Numbered from the stretch's first letter, positions 23,661 to 35,535 are shown. The stretch is DNA of 64,000 bases from Marsupella aquatica (GCA_973895155.1 OZ316896.1:3224001-3288000); one strand, 5' to 3'. Notes: generated by a model from the sequence alone, not told the origin. Numbers and translations: made by a program.

Positions 23661-25315
23661 CAGCTAGCTAGCTGCACCAGTAATGGGGAGACACACATTA
23701 ACTCAGGGCTAGCAAAGAAATTTTAGCAAAACATTAACTATTGAGGCATGCAAAAAAAATTAAAGGAATATTAATAGGCAAACCTGTTATCCCCTTGTCA
23801 TACTTATGTGTAAGGTGGGTTTGTGCGTGGACACTGTGTGCCAAACCTTGTGCGTGTGCATGAATAGTACTTAGATCATAAAGGAGACAAAAGAAGATTC
23901 AGACAGATACAAAGCTTATGGGACTAGCAACGTCAGGTCTTGGAGGACTTACAGAACTCAGGGGGCTTTACAAGACCGCTGGGACTGTTCCAATTTCTTG
24001 CCATTGATTTCTCCCAGATGTGATCCTAGTAGTGCATTTGTTGAGAACTGGCCGCACTTGACTTTACGAGACCGCGGGGGCCCATTTCCCATAAGAGAAT
24101 CCTGATCCTACATGGACATTAGTGGGGCCCATGTCCGGCCCATTTTTTGCAGACGTGCCATGGCCATTTGGGCAAAGTTTTAGACCACCTCCACGGGTGA
24201 TTTTTTTATTGTCCGTTTGGTCCATTGCTATTTTCAGCCTTCACATTAACTCTTACCCCACCAAAGCGACTATTGAGGCAATTCAGGAGGGCGCCCAATT
24301 TGCGACTTCAAATGTTTGATTCAATATTTCAAAAAACATGAATGCAATAAACCTATCCATAAACTCCCCTAACTAGGGATGACCCATGCAACTTAGGGTT
24401 CCAATGATGCACGGGACAAAAGATTGACTTCTAAAGTTTTTTGGTTCATCAAAGCTGCACGAAAATTGTGTGAAAGTTTCCCGGGACCAAAATTGATACT
24501 TTCAAAGTTTCAATAGTTTCTAAAATTGTGACCTCGGTTAACTAACCAGCATTAAACAGTGATGCATAGGTCTCTCGTGCCCCTGCCTACTTGTTCTTTG
24601 CTTATCAATTCCATTCTTTGCTTATTGATTCCTTCTTGCTTATTGATTCCATTCTTCAAGACTTCATATGCCAATCCCACGCCAATCTCACAATCTTTGT
24701 GTGCCATTTTGTATTTAGTCCCCTCCAAAATTCAGGGCGACGTCAGCCAATAGGGTCACCCAGGTAAGAAAAAGCAGGTGCGATCATTGCTGATCAGCCA
24801 GATCGATGGGACGAATAGCTTGCAGTCCCACCTGAAAAATTATTTGAAGAATTATGAGTTTCCCCATCCTCTGTTCACAAATTCATTGCAATCACAAGCC
24901 ATAAGCAAATCAAAGTATCAGCTTACTAGTGGTGCTCGAGAGATTTTGGACCTCTTCCACAGCCCTCACAACCACATACTCAAGTCAACATAATGTTTTC
25001 GTCACAGTTTGTCAAGCAAGAGTGTTCTCACTAGAGTAGTAAGATAGCAAGAACCACGACGTCATACTGTTAGCACAGCACAATTTACCTAGTCAAGCTT
25101 TCAGAGGGAGCCAAAAACAACACTTCAATTATTCCACTTTTACTTATGCATCTGCTTCTTTCCTCCTTGCTCTCCATCTATCTTTCACTCTTCCACCCAA
25201 TGCCAAATTGTGACAAGCTTCCGCAAATTTGCAATAATATGAAGGCGATCTGCAAAAGAGCAACAAAGGAGAAGAAGAGGAAGTGTCGGGATTGATGAAC
25301 AACAGAGCATAGCTT
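23661..25315. other. Repeat debris between the two inverted solo LTRs
   Basis: No gene. It contains two similar segments, GGGGGCTTTACAAGACCGC (about 23957) and TTGACTTTACGAGACCGCGG (about 24059). Both resemble, in inverted orientation, the segment at 38050-38083. A neighbouring segment at 23928-23961 matches 38087-38120 in direct orientation. Confidence 0.5.
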
Positions 25316-28300
25316 TGTTAGGATTTACTCTTAGGTCTAGAGTTACGATTGTACCGTAGTTAAGGCTAACCTTAGTCGCAGACTTAGTTAGGTTAGTCAT
25401 GCTGTGCACACTATATACCCAAGCGGTGTTTGCTTGGAGAAAGGGAACTCAGGCATGTTGTCATGATAATTCAATTATTCATGATGAAGTCATTATCACT
25501 AAGAACATGGAGCCTTAAGGGATGAGTCCAAGGCCCGAATTCCTTTTTCAAGATTTTCATGATTTTTCCAAAAGTGCTTTAAAAAAACATATAAAAATGA
25601 AACATGTTTTGTGAACTTTGCTATTATAATTCTTTCAATGAAAATCTTGGGATATTTTCAACATCATTTTCATAATTACCAAAAACAACAAATCCATACT
25701 TAATTACAAACATAAAATTTACGGTCTTTGATCTGAGTTTGTGCAAACTCAAAATCTTAATTAGAATGCCACTATCCATTGTAGGTGTGCATCTAAGTCC
25801 ACTAAATCTCTAAATACAATGCAACTCAACTAATCTAAGGCTTCTCTAACCTCCTCTCCACTTCTAGAAGATCCTTGCTTCAATCCGAGCTAGCTCAATA
25901 GTTACATCTTCTGTTGCACCCTCTACTCTGGTGCGCTTCACGTCCTCCCCACTCTCTTGATCCATACCAATATTGAAATGTACATCGAGTTTGATTTGGG
26001 CAGCCACCTGGCTTCATGAAATCATGAAGCCGGGTTCTCACCTGAAAGAAGCTACCTGATCCTCCTAGCTCCCTCCAGTTAGTTCCCCCAAGCTCGATAG
26101 TTCTCTTTGCTTCTGCTCCCAATCCACCCACCTTGGACTCATTTTTGACCCAGACCAGGCCTGGTCAACCCTTAATCCTCCCTGGATCAATCTTGATTCC
26201 CGATCGGCCCTCCCCCGGTCCCTGATTAGTGAAACCCTTCCCCAATCCTAAACCCTCCCCCCTCGATCTTTTACCGCTCCCCCTCCAATGTTTGATCATC
26301 CCCTTGATGCTCGACTGCCCTCCTCCGGTGCTCCATCCCCCTCTGATGGTTGATCGTTCCCCTGACGGTCGATTGTCCACCCTCCTCCAATCCCTAAATG
26401 GCCCCCCTTCCAATCCCCTTCCAATCCCCTTCCAATCCTTATCAATCCCATTCCAATCTCCCTTGCTCCCTCTCCCATCCTCCACTCGCTCCCCCTTCAA
26501 TCCTTAGGTCTGCTCGATTGAGATCTAGCTCTCAAGCTCAATTTTCACAAATTATCCCTGATCCTTTGTGGCTATCTCCCCTAATTGGAATCTGTCTCAT
26601 TTAATCAGAGTCTACCACAGCTAATTCAAGCAGCAGTCAATCACAGTAGAAGCTCATTCAATAACCAAATCTGAGAAATCAAAGTCCAACACTCAGGTGA
26701 AATCCAGCAATCAAAGCATCAACATCAAACCAGGAATTCAAAATTTCAGCTTCAGGATTTTGAAGGCGACAGCAGAGATTAGCAGTCGTTAAATTAGGCC
26801 ATACCCAGACCATAAATTAGGCCTGACCTCAATCGGCAGCTGATGACAGCACCTTGATGCGACTTGAGCTTAAGTGAGGGGCAATAGCCCTCTCCAGGCC
26901 GCAGCCTCCTTTGCCATAGCCAATTGGCTACCCTAGCCCTTTGTAGGTCATTGAGCCTGCAACAGAGTCTTTGCCCTTTGTATTTTGTCACAACCAGTTT
27001 TGGGGTTCATGAATTCATGAAGCTTTTGGTTTCTCAGTTTCCCAGGTGGTAGCCCCTTCATGAATTCATGAAAGAGAATAAGGTATCTTAGGGAGAGAAT
27101 CTCCAGAATAGCCAAAAGAAAGACTTCAAAAGTGAAAGAAAAGGGGATAACGACAAACCACTCAATCTCAAGAAATGCAAAAAATATGGTGAAATAAAAG
27201 CAAAAAGTGCTCCAAATGCCAATATTCCAAAAAGCATATGGAAACAGTAGGTCAACAAGACAAACTCTCCAATCATGAGTCATGGAAGTACGTATCTTGG
27301 TGGGCAAAAACATATGGGTTTTTACTGGTGGGCAAAAACATATGGGTTTTTAATGCCAATGTTTATCCTCATGAAACGTGGGAATGCAAACCTAAAAATG
27401 ATTTATTTCTCCAAGTAAACTGGATTGCGTAGTCCAAACAATATTGTGAGATTAATAATTGAGCAATCTAGTAAAGGGAGGTATGGGGAAGGGAAAAGGC
27501 CCAAAGAAGCTCTAAGTTGCCCAACAAGCCAAAAAGTCAAAGGACTAGGATACCACCTAGTAGCCAAGAAGACTAATTAATAAAGTGTTGTGTCATAAAA
27601 AACTTTTGGAAATATAATTTTTTCAACTTTTTCCTTGACTTGTTCATCTATGTCATGAAAGGATTGGCTTAATTATTGAAAAATGATTTAAGCATTTCTT
27701 ATTCATTTAAATTAGAGAAAGGACCAATTAAGTTCAAATAGGCGTCCTCTATTCATGAAAACATGTTATTTCATTTGTTTCAAGTTAAAGGGTTTTTGCT
27801 CTTTTGTGTGTTTTGTCTACATTAAGTTCTTCTCACTCATTTGAGAGCACTAGCCTCCCCGGGCGTTAAGTTCTATCCCATGTGGTTGAGACTAGTGTTA
27901 ATTTGGGTGCCCGACTCAAGGGTCTTCAAGATAGTGGACAGTTGAGAAAGCGGACTCATGAATTCATGAAGACCGATTGTAACAAGTTTCTAAAAACACT
28001 AAGTCCTGTCTCAAAACCAGATTGTTGTGCATTTTGGAAAGGTCAAGCGTTGCAACAAGCACCAAGGGGAGAGAGTGAATATGGTCGTCTGACATCTCTC
28101 AAATTCCAGGAAGGTGTAAGAGCGCTGACACAAGCGGGGACACAAGAAGACCTACTGAGGCTGCAAATAATTCCGGCAAGGAAAGGATCATCACAAGAAG
28201 GTCACCCGGGCACACTTGCATCATTTGGCTGAGATTGGAAGCCAATCAATATCAAGAAATTAACTTGAAGGGGAAGAATAAGAATTTGGAAGAGGTCCCC

Positions 28301-28957
28301 AAGAAGAGGTTGGGGGAGCCCAGTTGGGTCAATATGTTTGTGAAATTCAGATGTTGCCTAACAAATCAAACTCAGGCATGTTGAGAGCCAGGTTGAGAGT
28401 AAAAGAGGAGCCATTGAGTGATCTGATTTGGATCAGAACGGGTACATCTGGAAGCGTAGGTGGTGAATTTGTGGAGATATCATCTTCCATTGAAAAGTCT
28501 TCCTCAAAGAGTGAAGGGGCGCATGTTGGAGAGTCAAAAAGAGATCATATTTTATGAATTTGAAAATTTCCCAAGTCTAATAAATTATGGAGGTAATTTG
28601 ATCATTTGTTAAAAATACAAATCATGTTTTGGTAAAAATTGCTAAAATGGCATAGTAAAATTATAGGTAGTAATTTTATCAAAAGTAAGTTGAGATCATT
28701 TTGTAATTAGGAGATGGTGAAAAAAGTGTGTCATTTTAATACTTTCAGTTTGTTTTATAATTTTGTCAAAAAACAGGTAGTATTTTTGGCCACTTTTTTG
28801 CCATTTTCTTTGTTTCTGCAATTTTTTTACGAGAGTGCTTAGAGTTTGGGCTTGTTACTCACCCTTTAAGGCTTCTTGTTTAAGTATATTATTTAGTATA
28901 TAGGTTGGGTTTATATTTTGTTACGGGGTAACTAAATAGTTTGACTATTACTTATGT

Positions 28958-29338
28958 GCATGCAAGGTAAGCAACTATGCAAACCACAAGATGCATGCAT
29001 AAATTGTTTTATTTGCATGCATTAGTTTTTGTTTTATGTGCATGCAAGGTGAACAAATGTGCAAGCCACAAGGTGCATGCACAAATTATTTTAGATGCAT
29101 GTAAATTATTTTATTTGCATGCATTAGTTATTTTATGTGCATGCAAGGTGAGCAAATATGCAAGCCACAAGGCGCATGCACAAATTGTTTTAGATACATG
29201 CAAATTATTTTATTTGCATGCATTAGTTATTTTATGCACATGCAAGGTGAGCAAATGTGCAAGCCACAAGGTGCATGCATGCACAAATTATTTTAGGTGC
29301 ATGCATTAATTGTTTTACTTGCATGCATTATTTGTTTT
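28958..29338 (+). repeat. Tandem array of about four 82-100 bp units
   Basis: Units start at 28958, 29040, 29139 and 29238 with GCATGCAAGGTGAGCAAAT or close variants. The second and third are 99 bp each. Each unit contains several GCATGC palindromes and the phrase CAAGCCACAAGG. Because 99 is a multiple of three, a plus-strand reading frame stays open through the array (28977-29309); I regard that as a by-product, not a gene. Confidence 0.85.
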
Positions 29339-29618
29339 GATTGCAATAGTACTAGCACACATTACTACGTTGGATGTGTGCCACTTGGCTTTCATCCAAG
29401 CGTTTGGGCGTAATCCATGCCCTCTTGGATTCAATATAAACAAAGTGGTGAGTGACACTCTCTCCTCATTCCCACATTTTGATAATTTTCGCGTCAAAGC
29501 GATCCTCTTTTCCTTTCTCATCTAGTAGTGGGGCATCATTTGGCCCAGATAGCAAAGGAATGAGTGGTAAACTTATAGATGGGACCTTAAGGAACAAGGT
29601 CTCTTTGGGAACTTAGGG

Positions 29619-30092
29619 GTGGGGCATCCTTTGGCCCGGATAGCAAAGAAACAAGAGAGAGTCATTATGAATCCAGGAGGGAGAGATATCCCTAATCTTC
29701 CCCTTCGTAACTCACTTTTGGTTAGAGTCCATCTTTTAGATAAGCCACTCATGAGGCAATATTTAACTTATCACAATGAAGCTCAATTTACAGCTGTTGT
29801 TATGAGTTCTAATGAGCCAATAGTATACCCAATAGTATCTTACCGAGAGGAGTGGGAGTGCATTATCTTTATCCTTTATGAAGTCATGAATCTAAATAGA
29901 AGTCCAGATGAAATTCCTATTTCATTTTCTCTTGGAGATATTAGGATTGTATGTCGTAGAAAAATTAGTTTCCGAGATGTGTTGATCTGTAAGTATGGTG
30001 AAATAGGATTTAATAGTATATTAGTTTCACCTGAACCTTTCTTAATACCCACCACCCTTCTTACAAGAGTTATCATTTTGGTTTTAGTGTAG
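29619..30092 (+). CDS. Unidentified ORF of 157 residues in the nested insertion
   Basis: Uninterrupted frame with balanced composition: GRDIPNLPLRNSLLVRVHLL, YHNEAQFTAVVMSSNEPIVY, REEWECIIFILYEVM and a hydrophobic end LLTRVIILVLV. No domain recognised. It could be a remnant of a retrotransposon protein, since it lies near the right edge of an inserted element. The ATG is not supported by any other signal, and preceding codons may belong to it. Confidence 0.3.
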   Translation: MGHPLARIAKKQERVIMNPGGRDIPNLPLRNSLLVRVHLLDKPLMRQYLTYHNEAQFTAVVMSSNEPIVYPIVSYREEWECIIFILYEVMNLNRSPDEIPISFSLGDIRIVCRRKISFRDVLICKYGEIGFNSILVSPEPFLIPTTLLTRVIILVLV

Positions 30093-30374
30093 AACTTATG
30101 GGCATGCAAGGTTAACTTCATAAGAGCCAACATGCTCTTACCAGAAAACACGGTCACCCGGACAACGCTCATTGTTACGAAGCTAGTTGAGAGATAGAGA
30201 GAGCTTGCGCTGTGGATGCTTGGTATGGCCGGTTGGCCTAGAGTGCAGTAAAGCTCATGTCTGTTCTCGTGGACATAGCCTCATGTGGAGGTGAACCACG
30301 TATCTCTCTGTGTTAACTCTTGTGCGTTGGATGGTTGATGGTCTTGCCGTTGCGATTGTTGTCTATGCTCAACA

Positions 30375-32642
30375 AGCTTTTGCTGTTTGGTGAGAGCGCT
30401 TGTGATTGCGCATTGGAATAAATTGAGTGTCATCAGTTCTCAATGAACTCATGAAATTATCCTCAATGGCAGGGAGGCAAAAGATTCCAGAACGTACTTG
30501 AGATTCTATGCACAACATTTGGACAAGTATTGTTTAATTTTGATTACATGATAATAGTGTAAGGTGTAACATAACTATGGTGTAAATTTTGTCAAAAGGT
30601 TCAAACTCATATGTAAAGACGTGATGTGTTTACGGCTAGTGGACCTCCAAAAGGTTTTTGAAAGTTTTGGTTCAAAGTTGCACCAAATGACTCTTGAAAG
30701 TAAACTTCAGTATAAGGATAGGTTTAATGTCCACCCAAATGTCCACAACAAGATCTTTATGTTCTTTAGCAACATAAGAGTGTAGCAGTAGTGCACATTG
30801 CACATCTCACTCTGCTTACACAGATTTCATTAAATTATCAGTCACGGGATTAGTCATGATAAACCAATCGTTTTTCAGGAATGGCAAGAAAGGCTACAAA
30901 AGCAACAACTGGAAGTTGACTCCAATTTTGTTCAAGATTCACAACTGATTTCTAGCTATAAGGGGGGAGATTCATTCAAATGAATGCACTTTTGTCCCAA
31001 CCTCCATTGGTCATGTCCAATGAAGAATTCCAACACTGCCTCCATGAACCCTCCCCCTGTTAGACTCTACCTTGACCGGATGACCGGATCAACCGGTCAT
31101 CCCGGCACCACCATATGTACCATTACCGAGACTATACTGAGACCATTGTTATCACCATCAAACACGTTATCAGCACGAGAAGCAACCAGCGGAGCTGAGA
31201 AGAAAGAGACTCCAATTCTAGTGAATGATTGGCAATTGCGGGAGAGAACACACGTCTGCAGCGAAATCAATGTTTGAGTTAGGGGGGCCCTAAATTTCTA
31301 CGTCTAGAATTGGTTTTGAGAAGTTGAGCAATGTTTCAAACCCGGCTCCATTGTTCAAGTGGAACCAGATGGTGATCGATCATGCACGAATACCAAAGTT
31401 TGTACAAACAAGAGATTCTCGCTCGTGGATTATCAAGCAACGATCAAAGACGAATCAAGCAATTGACAGGAACATGAGCGAAAGGATGCCGCTGCCGAAA
31501 AAGTGAAGCATATATCGTTAAGGTTTGATTGGTAACTCGGATGGAGAGGAATCCATAAGAGAGCAAAGCAGGAAGAATCGAGAAGAAAGAAGGAGCGTGT
31601 GACCCCGATGGTAACCGATAGCTAACGCGAGCCAATTCAAAGTAATGAGAGGAGAAAAGAAAAGAGGCCCATCTCGGAATCGAATTAGACTGCAGCAAGA
31701 AACGAATTGACCTTTTTTTTTAAAGATCGGGAAAGAAGGAGATCGGGAACGCAGGAGATCGGGAACGAAGGACTTAAAGAGCATTTACCATAAGGAGACC
31801 GAAAAGAGGGACCGGAGAATCGATTTCCCCAATTTCGATCGCCCCCATTCTGTACTTGGCCGAGTATAATGGAATGAACACAATGTGAAGTAATCCAACA
31901 AGAGAAGAGACGAAAGCGATAAGGCCACAAGGCGAGTAAGAACGCGAGGAGAAAAAGGGAAGAAAGGAGACTTGATTCCAAAAAGGAACCCGAGGAAGAT
32001 CGGGAGCAAAGGAAAGAAGGGCAACCCGACACAGGAATGAGATTTAGAAGGGAGGCCACCACGAACCAGAAGCACGAACGAGGGAGAAAGCACAACCTGA
32101 AGACCACAAAACTTTGAGGAAGACCTTATGGCAGATTGAGGAAGCCAGAAGAAGACGAGATTTTAAGGAGAGCACCAACCAGGCGCAAGGAGGCATACAA
32201 ATCTCGCAACATCAAGGCTCAAAACAACGAAGAAATGTCGAACCCGAATAAAAACCGCTAAGTGCACGCCTCATAACTGCAACATAACCGCAAAACCTCC
32301 ATACGTGCATTCCGTAACAAAGGGAATTTACTTTACCAAGCCAAATTTGCACATAACCAATGCAAGAGTAAACATAAACCATAACTGCAACCCTAAGTGC
32401 ACAAGTGGATAACTGCACAGTTTAACAAAGAAAAAAGCATCTACAAAGGAAAATTTGCAGTTAAACAAATACCAGGAAAACCCTAACCATTAGTGCAAAC
32501 CCTAAAAAGGAATTTTGGATTTGCATGCGTTCTCCACCCAGCTCCACCTTGCATGCCGCATAAATGTGCTTTGTCATTCCTTACTATACTTACTAGTATA
32601 TAAACCCCAACCACACTTAAAAGGAATCCAGCCATCAACCCG
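30375..32642. other. Flank and probable leader region of a Copia-like element
   Basis: No gene up to the gag start. A segment at 31150-31180, ACACGTTATCAGCACGAG, resembles the sequence that commonly follows the 5' LTR in Retrofit-type plant Copia elements (recalled association, not computed). Purine-rich GATCGGGAA repeats occur at 31720-31770. I could not fix an LTR boundary. Confidence 0.35.
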
Positions 32643-32937
32643 ATGACCAACCTCGAGAAACTCAACTTTCCAGCCCTTGACATCGATGGTAGTAACTACC
32701 TAGAATGGTCAATGAATCTTAGAGAGAACCTTACATCGCTAACCCTACTCGGGCAGCGATAGGAATGGCCCAACCTATCCTTGCCGGCGAACCTCAACCA
32801 GATCCACTAACAAAAGCCAACGAATCTAAAGCCCTAGTATTCCTGAGACGCCACATCCATAGGTTCCTCCAGCGACAATACATGCACCTTTCGACCCCTC
32901 GGGAACTATGGACAGCCCTGCATGTTAGGACAGAACC
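32643..32937 (+). pseudogene. Copia (Ty1/copia) gag fragment, frameshifted
   Basis: Begins MTNLEKLNFPALDIDGSNYL and EWSMNLRENL, the N-terminus typical of plant Copia gag polyproteins (capsid protein of the retrotransposon particle). The frame is lost near 32750 and continues in another frame as GEPQPDPLTKANESKALVFL, then RRHIHRFLQRQYMHL and ELWTAL, the expected next part of the gag domain. After about 32937 the similarity to gag stops abruptly and a basic sequence of a different origin follows in the same frame. No protease, integrase or reverse transcriptase is present. Confidence 0.8.
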
Positions 32938-32949
32938 TGCAAGCAAATT

Positions 32950-33720
32950 AAATACCTGGTCAGGGCACAAGAAAAAGAGAGCTGCCAAGGCCGCCCCAAC
33001 AAAGAAACCGAAGAAGGCTCAGAAGATTGTGCAGTTGAGTGATGAAGAAGGCAATGGGGAAGATGGAAACTCAGTGAGTAGATGGGCAGACACAAAAGTG
33101 AGCCAGGTCCCTAATATTGTTTTGCTCAAAAATGGATGAGGAGTTTTCAACGAATGCAAAGAAACAAGGTGAGGTTCTCTTCCTAAAATTTCAAATTAAT
33201 TTCTTGTCAGAATTCATCACATGTATAGGTCCATGAAAGTGCATTCTCAAGTATTCGCACTTGTATTTTTTAATACCTTGTCAGTGAACGTGCATTCTCA
33301 AGACTTATTCTCACTTGTATTTTTTTTATAACTTGATTTCTCCCGCTTACACAGGTGTACACATGTGGGAGAAACTACAAGAGAAAATGATTGCTGCTTG
33401 TGATGGATTCAACATGTCAGCTGAGGCAATCAGGTAGAAATGGAAAACCATTTACAAAAATTATTGCACTGACAAACGTATCCTTAGCATATCAGGCGAG
33501 AGATGAAGGATCACCTGTACATTTTTGACGAAATTGATCAAGGCTTCAACAACCGGGCCAACATGCAAAAATTGTGTCATGGAGATGCTTGTGTGTCACC
33601 TACTTATCAAACAAATTTACATGACAAATACCTATTTCCTCCTACTAAAATTGTTTGTTATCGTATGACGGGAACGTGGAGGGACGCTATTCGGATTCCA
33701 TTGCATGTAGGATGAGTATG
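32950..33720 (+). pseudogene. PIF/Harbinger-associated Myb/SANT (trihelix)-like protein, N-terminal part
   Basis: The DNA-binding partner protein of PIF/Harbinger transposons. A basic tract (KKKRAAKAAPTKKPKKAQK) and an acidic tract lead to SRWADTKV and MDEEFSTNAKKQG, then a donor near 33170 and an acceptor at 33354. The next exon reads HMWEKLQEKMIAACDGF and KWKTIYKNYCTDKR, the aromatic-spaced trihelix pattern. It is broken by TAG at 33435-33437 (Gln or Lys expected) and by a frameshift near 33500, then continues KDHLYIFDEIDQGFN. The end is cut off near 33717, and the C-terminus reappears at 35535. It is in frame with Copia gag upstream, a chance fusion by insertion. Confidence 0.7.
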
Positions 33721-35535
33721 TTATTTCCGCTCTCGGAAATGTAATTTTTGATCAAGTCTATCGACTAGCCTCTCTGCTTTTGATCAAGTCCCATGGACTA
33801 CGCCACACACCCTTCTGCTGGTCGTTGGTGGAGGCTCTCACCACCTCTCCTACTCACATGGTTGACCAATCCGTGCAAGGATTCCTTAGACACTTCTTGG
33901 GGAAAGAACACAATCGTGAAACAGAAAAGATAACGTCACACCAAAACTTCAAGAATCAAACCAAATCCATATCTTTTGGTAAAAAATCATAACACATTGC
34001 AAGGACAACCCGACCTCCTGCCATTTGCCCAACTCCTGCCTCATTGGGACAAGTGCTACACCTCTACCTCACTACTTTGGCTTGATTCCCTCCTTTGGCT
34101 ATGAGATAACTTCCCTAAGCAAACACTAGACCGAGTTCCCCCCCTACTCCGGGGCTCTCCCCCTAAATACTGAAAAAACACACCAAAGCAACCCTTACGG
34201 GGTCACAACGATGGTGGCTACCCTAGTGGCGCTGCAAAAAAAAACCTTCCACAAGGAATCCCTAACCTAAATCATGCGGCACACACATGCTCCTAACACC
34301 CTCATCTAACTATGGGACCGTCGGTGCCTTCGACAATGCCAACCACACTTGGTAGTCACGGGGAAGTGAGGGGGCCATTCAAGGTCGAAACCCTCAACCT
34401 GAACTACTCCCCTGAGGGGGGCCCTGGATAGCTCTACTCCTCCTGATCACGAATCCGTAAACGGACTCCGGACGACCAAGTTACGGATGTTTGAATCCGT
34501 AATACGCCCGAGCTCATAACTTCTTCATCTTGACTCCGTTCTGGGCGTGCCACACCTTGCCGGAATCAGCTCCTCGAGCTCCTTCCAACAAGCCCGTGAT
34601 TCCCCTCATCCAAGGTGTTGCATAATTCAAAATCCGTACGACCAACGTCCGTACGCCTCACTAGTCTTCCCCCGACTCACTCACGGAACTGGGACTCCAC
34701 CCCCGGGAATCCTCACTCCCGGCGCCCTCCACTGATGTGGGTGTAACACCTACTGTTCTCCTTGTCGGGGGAGTCCTTCCCCGGGCCTGGCCAGAGGCTC
34801 CCCGTCTCCCGATCAAGAACCACTCTCATTTCCCAGAAGTCACCCAATGCTGCCACTGTTGCTATCGTCACAAGATCTCAATCAAATTTCATAGCTCTCC
34901 AAGCCAAGCGCCAAGGGAATACTTCAAAAAAAGAAAAGAAAAAAAGGGGGAGATATGTCGAGAGCTTTCCGCAACGAGGTGTGGGAAAGAAAATGCATTT
35001 GCTTTCGGCACTTGGGTGAGTTACTCCCGGCTTGCGGCCTCCTCCTTGCGCCTACCACCCCACTCGTGGGAGCTTTTACTCCTGCTTGCCTTCTCCTGCC
35101 AGGGCTCGCTACTTCCGGGGCTCGCTACTCTCCGACTGACTCCACCTGGCGCCCCACGGCTCGCGGGCTCCTCCTCCCCGACTGACTCCGCCATATTACA
35201 CCGGGGCCAAGAAAAACTGTCGGGGTCTCCAAATATTAATTGGTGGTATCCCCTTAAGATGCCTAATTTTCTTCTCCCACAACGACAAGACCCAAGAGAG
35301 CAAAGGGTCAATTAAAAAAATAGTTCCTCCCGGGTTCAAATAGCTCCGGCCCTCCAGAGCAACATGAACACACACCGGGATGATTAACTTTTAAGAAATT
35401 AAAATAATTGAAAAACTCTTGTGTATATTGGCTTATTTATTTACATGCATCTTGCCAATAACACCTAATGGTGACTTTTTGAGACGGGGACCCCGTCACA
35501 TCGTGGGACTCCCAATCCATGCCCCCTTCACTTGA
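33717..35535. mobile_element. Unclassified insertion in the Harbinger Myb-like gene
   Basis: It separates two parts of one gene. ATGAG occurs at both borders (33712-33716 and 35536-35540) and could be a 5-bp target duplication, but the ends just inside are not TG...CA. It contains a small hairpin, TTTCCGCTCTCGGAAA (33724), a GC-rich block with many CTCCCGG and GACTCC phrases (34380-35210), and GACGGGGACCCCGTC near its right end. No transposase or retro-gene recognised. Confidence 0.4.

Larger units (their letters stand above)
25455..30166. mobile_element. Unclassified insertion nested in solo LTR copy 2
   Basis: The segment absent from LTR copy 1. The left edge reads TGTTGTCATGATAATTC and the right edge CACCCGGACAAC. 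If the ends are TG (25456) and CA (30164), the flanks AGGCA and ACGCT each differ by one base from AGGCT, so a decayed 5-bp duplication is possible. The interior holds a C/T-rich stretch (26165-26510) with TTCCAATCCCC repeats, the palindrome TTCATGAATTCATGAA (27006, 27057, 27956), a tandem duplication GGTGGGCAAAAACATATGGG (27299-27352), a 99-bp repeat array and one long ORF. No gag, pol or transposase is recognised. Confidence 0.55.
25316..30374 (+). mobile_element. Solo LTR, family A, copy 2, interrupted by a 4.7-kb insertion
   Basis: Starts TGTTAGGATTTACTC (25316) and ends CTATGCTCAACA (30374), with perfect flanking direct repeat AGCTT at 25311-25315 and 30375-30379. The LTR itself is 25316-25454 plus 30167-30374, about 347 bp, the same size as copy 1 and inverted relative to it. 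A foreign segment separates the halves after GGAACTCAGGC and before GCTCATTGTTACG; copy 1 shows the uninterrupted order. Confidence 0.87.

Noticed and set aside
26165-26507. Gly/Arg-rich ORF on the minus strand and Pro-rich ORF on the plus strand
   Set aside because: Both arise from the CCAATCCCCTT-type low-complexity tract.
28977-29309. Cysteine/histidine-rich 110-residue ORF
   Set aside because: Follows from a tandem array with a unit length divisible by three; no start or flanking coding signal.
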